Assembly (NCBI GenBank): GCA_951799445.1
Contig: OX637291.1
Location: forward strand, 11,472,501 to 11,536,500
Direction: 5' to 3'
DNA from: Pseudisothecium myosuroides
Lineage: Eukaryota; Streptophyta; Bryopsida; Hypnales; Lembophyllaceae
DNA: 64,000 bases
A program made the position numbers and the translations under genes. The number at the start of each line of letters is the position of its first letter. Positions within the stretch are counted from its first letter, which is position 1. A model generated the notes under the pieces. It was not told where the DNA came from and ran no database searches. It worked only from the letters and a program-made list of their open reading frames with translations. Below, one piece after another: positions 55,377 to 64,000 of this stretch.

Positions 55377-56124
55377 TTGTGAGAGATGATATAATATGAC
55401 CATTAAAACCTTAATCTTCAAGCTTACAAATTCTTGCCAAACCTTTGAACAATTTTCAATTTTTTTTAAATATAATGTACGCCATATAATATATAAATTA
55501 TTAATATTTCCATTATTTTCCATAGCATAATATTTTGAGCAATTTCAAGAAAAATTACAAAAAAACAACATACAAAATGTCTTTCATTGGTTAAAAAATA
55601 TTATTTCCAATGAGTGGTATAAAGATGGGAATTTTCAAAGTACAATTTTTTTCCTAAAATCTCTTACCGCCCTGTTTTTGTCATATATGGGTCTTTTGAA
55701 GTATGACCTATATGACCTCAAATCATCACATTGGAATGTCTTTAAAATAACGATGGCTTCAAAGTTCTAGAGCCCTTATGGTTTTGGGTATTAAGTCTTT
55801 TGAAAGATGATTCAACGATGCACCAACTGACATTATAAATTCTCTTCAAGTAGTAATTTTGAAATAACACATATAAAGTACTAACTTAATAGTACCATTT
55901 TGTAGCTTGTGAGACATGTAGTAGGTGCAATGATGATTCAAATTGGAAGTGCCATGTATCATTGGATTTGGCATAGCATTAATACAAACTTTTGTCACTC
56001 TCGCATACTTCAATTCCTACACCTAATATTTCAAATACAAAAAAATATCATTTTTTAATCTAGAATTAGACTTCCTAGACCTTTATGGGTAAAGAATAAC
56101 CTACCCATTATATCATATACTATA

Positions 56125-56845
56125 CTCCTTCCGTCCCATAATACTAAACCCTTTTGTTTTTTTCATTTGTCTTGAATTACTTGTCCCCTTTATTTTAGAT
56201 CTAATTTTAGGGTTGAAAATGATTTTTTTTGGTTTTGAAGTTGACAAATGAAATGAAGCAAACAATAGTCTAATTAATGATCTATTTTTCAAATAATTTC
56301 TTTTTTCAAAATTGAATTTTTTTATAGCAATTTGAAGTTGATTGGATCAAAAACATAAAGACATTGAACTTTTCATTGAATCTATTGAGTCCAAAGCCAT
56401 TGTATAAGTCTAAACACATTGAAAAGACAAGGTAGTTGCACAAGAAGTCTTCTTTTTCTATAAAGGTTATCAAGGCTTTATTTTTCTGGTGAAATTTTGC
56501 CATCTCTAACAAATTTTGACCCTCTCTAGCTTCATCTATCCAAAAATTGTCCTATGCAATGACGCCAATAGGAAGAACACTAGTCCAAAAAAACGCTAAA
56601 GTCTATCTTTATTTTTGTATAGCACTTTGTATCTATTGCAACCTCCTATTTTATGATTTTTTTCAAAGTGTAATTAGTAGCAACATCTACTTGTTTTCAC
56701 TTTTAGAGAAGTCACACATTGTACATTCACTGTAGAATCATTTGACCAAAAAAATGATTCTATAGTGAACTAAAAAATTATTGCCATATCCTTAATACTT
56801 CATGACCACAAAAAATTAAGGACTAATATTATTGGACGGAGGGAG
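56125..56845. mobile_element. Stowaway-like (Tc1/mariner) element, ~720 bp
   Basis: The left end CTCCTTCCGTCCCATAATA follows TA. The right end, inverted, reads CTCCCTCCGTCCAATAATA. These are the standard ends of plant Stowaway-type elements. The right-hand TA is not intact (AATA follows). No transposase is seen. Confidence 0.75.
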
Positions 56846-57728
56846 AATAAAATTAGAGTTAAGGTTTACCCCCTACTTGCAAACACTTCATTTGAGTTAA
56901 AATTGTAAACTTCCAAATTATATATTTCCAACCTTGGTGTGAATGTATCCTAGTTGCAATAATTGTAATAGTCATATACATGCAAAGAAAACAACATTTA
57001 ATTGTGATTCCTTTCAAAGACCAACCTTATAAATTATTGCCTAAAATATACTACACCTATTCATGAGAACCTATGGTCATTTTTTCATACACCTGTTTTT
57101 AGCACTTTAAAACTCACAATTTATTCATACAATGTCCAAAAACTACATCAGAACACAATTTACAATACTCTCTTGACTTCAAACAAGATCGAACAATAAA
57201 TTAGCCAATATGAAGATTACAATAATGCTAAATAGCATATTCCGATGCAATTTGGTGTACTAATAAACTAATAATGAAATTTAGTGTCATTTATCCTATC
57301 ATGTAACTCACTCTAATTCTCATTGTTTAGTTGACAATTAGTATTCATGTTGGATATTAATTTAGTGCAAAGTGAATTATCTCTGTTCTAATTTAGTTTT
57401 GTGGGGTGAAAATTTAGTTGACAATTAGTGTTCATGTTGTCATTTAGCTGATAACATTACCAACGCTACCAACGCTATGACCATTTAGTATTAGAGTTCG
57501 TAATTATTGTTGCAAATCAGCACTACATTTCAGTATGTATTAGTGTAAATTTCAATATTAGTGTAGTAATCTTCCCTTGTGGCACTCAAAATCTCACTGA
57601 CGCCAAACGAACTATTAAGTTAGTTCGAATCGCCTTTCACACTTGTCTTCACGAACTCCTTCAATCGCAACTTGGTCAGTTGCCCGGACTGGAGCTCTGG
57701 CGTCTTCGTCTTCATACAATTGCAGTTG
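56846..57728. other. SET gene 5' flank
   Basis: AT-rich DNA gives way at about 57590 to less AT-rich sequence that is probably the promoter and leader of the SET gene. The part from 57400 has repeated TTTAG(T/C)TGACAATTAGTGTTCATG-like words. Confidence 0.5.
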
Positions 57729-58769
57729 ATGGATTCCAATGAAGACAGTCGGCCTCTTGAGTCTGCGTCAAGCAGCGCCTCTGCAGTCCCCGATCTTTAT
57801 GAAGTCTTTTCCACACCTTACACCAAAGAGGACGTGGCTCGCGGTGCGTTTAGATTTTGTCCAACTGTTTTGTAAAGAAATTCCTGCCCGTAGACAGATT
57901 ACTTGCTCGAGTTTATGGATGCTATCGTAACCACACCCTAGATAGCGCTCACTACTATGAGAATGGTCAAGTTTTCGTACACTCTTGTTAGTAAATCAAA
58001 GTGGATTCCAATGCGCCAAGGAATGCATTATATGGACACTCTGTGCAAGAGATATAAGAGTTCAATGTTCTATTGGCATTTGCCCTAAAACGAACTGGAG
58101 TTCTTGTGTTATGGAGTTGTATGTTCCCATATTCAATATGTATTCTTCCTGCAAAATTTTAGGGTGTCGCAGTTAGGTGTGTCTACTTTAGCATGTCTCT
58201 TAGGACCGAGGCATTTGGCCAGGCTGTAAATTGCTGGTTGTCTTGCGGTCTACAGGAGTTAGGGCAAAACAAAACATCAGCAGGGGCGTGTTGGTGGAGG
58301 TAGCTCACTGCATTCGGATCCCGCAGGTCGAGTATGAGCATTATTTGAGGTAACCTAATGTTCGTCACTGCCTTCTCTCGTCAGTGAATCTTTTCAGAGA
58401 ATGCGGTTATTTTGAAGGGATGGAATTGGTGTACATTGCAGGTACAGTGTCCTAGAGCATTACCTTTACGTTGGTAGAAACGGCGATATGCTGATGGCCC
58501 TAGGGGTAGGATTGCTCTTCAACCACAGCCAGCAACCTAATCTCAGTTACACTATTGACCACGACCAACTAGTCATTAAGTATCGAGCAGCTTGGGCCAT
58601 TGCACCGCAGGAGGAACTGACAATCACCTATGGCAGCAGTAGCAAGCTCTGGTTTGTGGACAAGAGCATGGATTCTGCAGAGAGCAGCAGACCCAGCATG
58701 CTGCATGACTACCGGGATGACGAAAGCGCATTCCTTGGAGGCCTGCAGGTAGTCAACGGCGAAGTTTAG
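57729..58769 (+). CDS. Small SET-domain protein (putative lysine methyltransferase)
   Basis: Three exons, 57729-57843, 58256-58349 and 58442-58769, keep frame across GT-AG introns and give 178 aa. After a Ser-rich start the SET domain covers about residues 36-137: ARGVRAKQNISRGVLVEVAH (37-56), then YSVLEHYLYVGRNGDMLMAL, the active-site loop LLFNHSQQPN (NHSxxPN, where SET proteins bind S-adenosylmethionine) and EELTITYG. The usual post-SET cysteines are absent; the short tail is acidic. It resembles stand-alone SET proteins of ~150-200 aa. The substrate is unknown; it need not be a histone. It faces the mevalonate kinase gene tail to tail, about 830 bp apart. Confidence 0.88.
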
Positions 58770-59595
58770 GGCAAATTTTGGACATGTTTAGAGAATGTAA
58801 CATACATTTAGGTCTATGAATTAAGCCCCAGGCAAATATGGTAGGGTTACAAGTGTTGTTTAAGCAATTGTACTTAAATTTGTTGATTCAACTCTATTAC
58901 TTACGTAGAAATTTGAGTTAAGGTTGTAGCACCTGTACCTTGTAAATGCCCATTCAAGTGCCGGGTTTGAGCATATGCCCATTACTGCCATACTTCTATT
59001 TCGACTATTTGAAGTACATATAAGTCCATTCAACAAGGTTGTTAAACCTTTGTCTTAATTAATAAGGATGTCATAATTCCTGGATCGTAAAGGTCTTGCG
59101 AACGAGGCAGTAGTAGTTGATAAATAGGGGGACAAAGACAATATAAGGAAGGAAGGAGACTATTATAGCGTGCGTCTTTGTCCAATTCCATGAGCAAACC
59201 TTAAATGTTGAGGTATGAAAAAAAATTGCACTTAAAATATGGATTAGAGAGAATCTATCCAATGGTGCGACTGAGAATACTGCAATCACATGAATCAATA
59301 TTTCTGCGGTGACTGAGAATGTTTATAGAAACTATGAATGGGTGGCAGGAGTAGAGTGCACCCATCGTATTCCTGAACCTGAGCTGCTTCTTGAGGACGT
59401 CGATGAGATGGTGGAATATTCGGGAACAGCTTGCTGGAATCTACAGAAACCTCTTGAAATGGCCTCGCCACAGAAAAAAACATGCCGACGCTTGAGAGTT
59501 CTTCCAAGGCAACTATGACGTATGAGTTGGCGATAGAGGGCTTCAGCTCGCTCCTTGCGATCTGTCCAAACAGCTTAAACTGGGAATGATCGTTT
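58770..59595. other. Region between convergent SET and mevalonate kinase genes
   Basis: A plus-strand frame at 59309-59518 (CTHRIPEPELLLEDVDEMVE, 69 codons) and its minus-strand shadow are open but unrecognised. Untranslated 3' ends of both genes probably lie here. Confidence 0.4.
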
Positions 59596-62047
59596 TTACT
59601 TCAATTGCTTATATATCCCGTTAATTGTTTCCCAACGTACTTGGACTTCGTTGCCACCAATTACAGCTTCAAAGCAGGAAAAGCCTTTGCCTTCCAAGTC
59701 TACTTTCACCAGTTCTACCGATATCGCGGGCAATCCTGCAGAGCTTGTCAAGGATCGAAGCAGGCTGAAAGCATTAATACTTAATGTGAAAATATCTCAA
59801 GAAAAAATGGACAAAAAACACAACACTGAAAGTGGCAATTTGCTTGTGTGAGGATACTGTGTGGTAAAAGGGTCAAGACGCAGCCACCGCCACCGGCTCC
59901 TGTGAGTGTCGACTGCAGTTTGTAAGCTGCCGTAATATGACAGATCGACTCAATAGATAGATGACTCACACCAATGCCTTGCAGGAGTCCCTGATTCATC
60001 TCCATTAGCTCCTCGAGCCTGACTTCCAGATCTGTTTTGGTGACAGGATAGGCCCACACTCTTCGGATGACGCAAGCTCCTCATCACTTTTGCTCCTGGC
60101 TAGTCTTCTCTCAGGTGGCGTTTGCAGGATGGTCACAACTTCTTCCGCAATCTCATCGACGGCTTTGAAAATTGCACCCATGGCTGCTGGATGACGCAGG
60201 GCGCGCTCTCCCACTCTTGTCACCAAGGCTTTGGTGTTCCTACTGACTCGTGTATTGGTCAGGAGTATCCGTAGTGGCATTTGTGTGTGCAAGTGCTCAA
60301 TCTGACCTTCCTTGAACTTCACCACATAACCTGAATTTGCAGCATTGTCAGTTAAAAAAACCAAGAAGAAAGAAAACTAAGGTAGAGAATACAATTGGCG
60401 TCAATTTAAGCATTACAACAAATGTAGGAGTCTGAATTTTGAATCACTATAGAACTGAGGAGAGATCTTTGGGTACAAGAACAAAATCTGTTGACATCAA
60501 ATGTTTACCACTATGTATGAATTCTTCATGCGAAGTCAAAGCGGTAAGTTGAAAACCACTACAAGTGAAAGTAGCTAAATCCATTTCCATTCAAAGATCA
60601 ACGGCCAGAGACATTTAGCCAGGTCATGCTTACACCACTTGCTAATAAGTCCAACCAAGAGTATGAATAGACGAGTTGCACTCGCTATACGTCAGTGGTC
60701 GGTACAGTGGTCGGTACAGAAGACGGGATCAGGTCTCTAACTTACGAAAAATAAAAATTCCAGAGAGCAGATGCAGGGGTATAGGGCAGACAGTAGAGAT
60801 CTTACCAAAGCTACTGACGGTATTGTCGATGCCAGAAGAACGCCCGTGAATGATCTGCTCCCCTTCGAACGCCCATTTGTTGACCAAGTCTACCTTCTTT
60901 TCGTCTACATCAAGCCACACATTCGTATCTGCGACATTTTCTGCCTCATCCCTCATTTGAGGCAACGCAATCTCTCGACAGTATGCCAAAAGCGCAGCTG
61001 ACAAAGCAACACAATAGGCAGCAGAGGAGCCCAGGCCAGCACCCACTGGCAGCTCAGACGTCACTCTCACGGTTACTGGCTGCAAACTGAGGATCAAGCT
61101 CTGTTAGTCACTCCCAATTAAGACAAGAACATCAGATATATAAAAAATCTAACAAGTCACAAACTATCTTGTTTATAATGAGTAGAATTATCCATCGAAG
61201 GGTTGACTAAACCCGAAACCACTTTCACGATCATTCCAGATAATTTGCAATAGTCGCTTGCATAGCTGCTTACCCAAGGATTGACGTGTACAGGAACAAA
61301 AAAGCTGTAATGGCCGCGTCAGCTCCTTTTTGGGCATTATCATCGAGCTGCTGCTCAACAAATGCAGCTAGTTGCGGCCATTCTAACTCTGAATATGAAG
61401 TAACATGTGCGGGCTTTGGCTCCAAAACCTGAGGTTGAGCAATAATTTCCTCTATCATCTTTAGAGGCCATATCGTGTACACTCCGAGCTGTGGCAAGTC
61501 AAGCAAACAGCAATCATTTATCCCTGTATCAAGAAGACATTGCACGTTAATCAAATAGCATAGTGCTTACTCAAAGTAATAAGAGCTGAATGAGAAAACG
61601 AATGGGCAATACCGTGTCCTACCTACTCCTTGATTGACGTCTCTACCACGCAGTAGCAAGAAGATGAACATTGGCTCTTCACTCACTCACTCGGTTGCCA
61701 TTTAAAATGCGACCTGATCAATGTCATCAGACAAATACATCAGGTAACCCACAAATGTATCAGCCCGCCATTGCTCATCACCACCCACCCCGAGCAATAC
61801 CTCTAGCAATTGCACGTCCAATCTAACAATGTGCTGTAGAGGCCGACAATCCAACCCTTACAAGAGAAATCAGGGAAATACAAGGGAAATACTACTCACC
61901 GAGCCGGATGGACGCCGTGGTGTAGAGGCCGAGCGCGGCTGCAACAGCGGAGGTGCCATGGATGACGGCGTGCTCCCCTCTGAGAATGACTTTGCCGGGC
62001 GCCCGAGACTCCACTCGGAACTGCTGCCGCAAACTTGGGGAGGCCAT
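59596..62047 (-). CDS. MVK: Mevalonate kinase, with a one-base frameshift in exon 4
   Basis: Five coding exons are read: 62047-61900, 61523-61274, 61086-60806, 60330-59858 and 59735-59596; ~430 aa if the frame is repaired. The enzyme phosphorylates mevalonate with ATP in the isoprenoid pathway, as a GHMP kinase. Motifs are [16 protein letters not shown] near the start, [20 protein letters not shown] (ATP loop), [10 protein letters not shown] (catalytic Asp), [22 protein letters not shown] and [14 protein letters not shown]. Exon 4 changes frame near 60035-60038: upstream reads ...[10 protein letters not shown], downstream [15 protein letters not shown] one frame away, at a run of four A (minus strand). 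Elsewhere all junctions keep frame. The protein ends after GGNEVQV with a short extension. The last intron is U12-like. Confidence 0.92.
59736..59857 (-). other. Probable U12-type GT-AG intron in mevalonate kinase
   Basis: The 122-bp intron starts GTATCCTCAC and has TCCTTGAC 12 bases before the terminal AG (ends AAGCTCTGCAG). GTATCCT and TCCTTGAC fit the minor-spliceosome consensus; the donor departs from it at one base. Joining gives [15 protein letters not shown], leading into [16 protein letters not shown], which matches the kinase C-terminus. Confidence 0.8.
60400..60720. repeat. Trailer-like fragment inside mevalonate kinase intron 3
   Basis: The intron (60331-60805) contains GTAGGAGTCTGAATTTTG...ATCACTATAGAACTG and CCATTCAAAGATCAACGGCC...GACATTTAG. 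This resembles the GULLO trailer at about 17130-17340 (GTAGGAGAGTGATTC..., GGCCATAGACATTTA), diverged. Confidence 0.5.
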
Positions 62048-62221
62048 CGCCGGAGACAGGAATGGACACATTCGGAGGAGTCTTACGACAAACCAATCCC
62101 TCGTGAAGGGATAAATGCAACATGCAGGGAGGAGAGGAGGGGAGCAGGAGATGAGTCGCGGAGTGCGCCACTTTCCGTCACCCTGCGGACGATGACCGTG
62201 GGTTAGTTGGACGACCGCGGG

Positions 62222-64000
62222 AGAATAATGCGCAGAGCGACGGGAATAAAAATCCTTGCAAGCCAACAAGGTCCGCAGGCAGCATCAGTGACGGTCTGCA
62301 GTTCGCGGGGAAAAAATAATTTGGAAGTGGTCGCGTCGAGGTGTTGTTGCGCGGGAGACGAGAGCGATGAGGGGTGGTGCGTTGCTCGGGCATGTCCTTG
62401 GGGAATTTGGTAATGTTAGAAAAAAGAAGATTCTGAGATTTTCTAACCGAGGTGTAGATTTGCTGCTCGTCTAGGAAAGCGACGGACCGTGCTCGTCACT
62501 AAGCTTACCGTAGTTTGCTTAGAGAGGGACCGGTCTGGGCAGTGAAAACAAATTTAAATTTCTTTTTACTCCAAGGGTACATTTGTAGCAAATTGATCTC
62601 CACACAAAGGGGGAAAATATAGGACCTCCTAAAATTAAGATTTCAAATTTCATGCAAGTGTTTGCATCAAGGGGATAAATCTTCTTTCCAATCCAATGTG
62701 GCAACTAACATGAAGGGCAATCATATTGAAATGATAGGTGGGTATTATTTTACAATCAAAATTTATACCCACCTTTTCTTCACTATTGGTATGAATGTCC
62801 CATTAGGGTATATTCATATTAATACTAAAATATACTTAGAATTCTTTGTAATATTTAAGCACCCAATCACAAGAAGGTTTGTAATATAAATTTAGACCCC
62901 CCAAAAGTTTTTTTCCTTCTAACTTCAAATGTTGTATTTCTTGATAATTTATATGATTATAATTTGTCTTTTCTATAAAAAAAATTTAGTAGTCTGATAC
63001 AATTTTGTAAGGTTGAAGTTAAAAAAGAATTGTTCATTCATTAGTAAAAATCTCAAGCAACTAGAGGACCGCTTCGTGAGAGGAAAAGGGGGTCTGAGTT
63101 TAATTTTAATTTGTACTTTTGAAGAGGAAAAGGATACTACTCCCTTGATTCTGCTCAATTGACATGCAAAAGTGCAGAGCGATGTGATTAGAGAGTTATA
63201 ATAGTACTTGTCCTTTTGAATTATTTAATGTGGATTCTTATAAAAAGCTATAAGAAATGTTTAACGTTATAATAGCAAGTTTATTTCCACTTAGTTAGCA
63301 TAAGAGTTGGCAAAGCGATGAGATTGGAGATTTGAAGCAAGATTATTTCAAAAAGTTAGCATGCGAGTTAGCAGAACAATGTATTTGGGGATTTAGAATA
63401 AACAATTTATATCTGCTTATATATATACACACATTTGGTAGGCTTCCTATTCTACTATTAATATCTTCATTTGTCAATGTTTGACAGCCCATCTAAGGGC
63501 TGTTTTTTTTCTTTAGTATCACTCAATAGATTAGAAAATGGCAACTTTGGTGGCAATTTATACCTGAAATGTCCCTAAGTGGTTTTAATAGTGGTTAAAT
63601 CCTACAAAAAATGTGAAGTTTTTATTTTCCTTGTTCACCCCTAGTAGTAATAACAACTATTGTTATTACAAAACTACTTTATGAAGATTAAGGGGGCAAA
63701 ATCAATTTTTTTTATAGAAACTATTGATCAATATAACCAAAAAAAATTGAATTTCCTAACTAATACAAAAAATTTAATATTTATTTTCATTTTTATTTTA
63801 ATTATTTTTTAGAAATAAATTTAGGATTTATGGTTGAATACTTTCATGTATTTTCAATTTTTATCATCATCTCAAGCATCAACTTAGGATTTTTTAAATC
63901 TTTAAGTTCTAGGACAAGCCTATTAATTTTTAAAGAATCAAAGATTCAACTTCAACTACAAAGAATGGATGAGGCATTTTGAGCAATTAGTCAAAAAAAA
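62222..64000 (-). repeat. Duplicated upstream segment D, copy 2 (upstream of mevalonate kinase)
   Basis: It is collinear with 49790-50133 plus 52732-54620 and continues past the window end. Compared with copy 1 it lacks the hairpin segment (50134-50447), the TG...CA element (50458-52727) and the MITE (52821-53193). It begins only about 175 bp upstream of the kinase ATG, so it probably includes that gene's promoter. Confidence 0.88.

Noticed and set aside
60008..60040. A 26-base intron that would repair the mevalonate kinase frame
   Set aside because: GTGGGC...AACAG would restore frame, but it is far below the size that plant spliceosomes handle. A one-base error at the A4 run is simpler.

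Overview
The window looks like nuclear DNA of a land plant. Two housekeeping genes, SMC1 and mevalonate kinase, are split by many short introns and read as plant-type proteins. The intergenic DNA is AT-rich and full of small transposons. An intronless HET-domain gene of fungal type suggests a non-seed plant such as a bryophyte, but that is inference and no species is named.

Layout. Positions 1-6060 hold nested small transposons and a 2.4 kb TG...CA-ended element carrying a broken 152-codon gene. About 6060-26560 is a tandem segmental duplication. Each unit carries a leader block, a two-exon L-gulonolactone oxidase (GULLO) gene (9522-12247 and 21071-23206) and a trailer block. The first 55 bases match the trailer, so another unit may lie upstream of the window. 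About 26560-31496 has no recognisable gene. A HET-domain gene lies at 31497-33677. Positions 33678-40303 are intergenic and include an inverted fragment of the trailer.

The cohesin gene SMC1 runs on the minus strand from 48418 to 40304 in 19 coding exons; one intron is of the rare AT-AC U12 class. A segment about 1.4 kb upstream of SMC1 (49790-54620) is repeated upstream of the mevalonate kinase gene (62222-64000). The first copy has since taken in a second TG...CA element with an intact 152-aa gene, and a MITE. A small SET-domain gene (57729-58769, plus) and the mevalonate kinase gene (62047-59596, minus) converge tail to tail. The latter has a one-base frameshift and a second U12-type intron.

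The genes do not form a pathway. The two oxidases would serve ascorbate synthesis, probably in the secretory pathway, since one ends in HDEL and the other in HDEF. Mevalonate kinase serves isoprenoid synthesis, and SMC1 serves chromosome cohesion. Most of the window's structure comes from duplication and transposition. Exon borders were placed by reading splice sites and keeping frame, not from transcript data.
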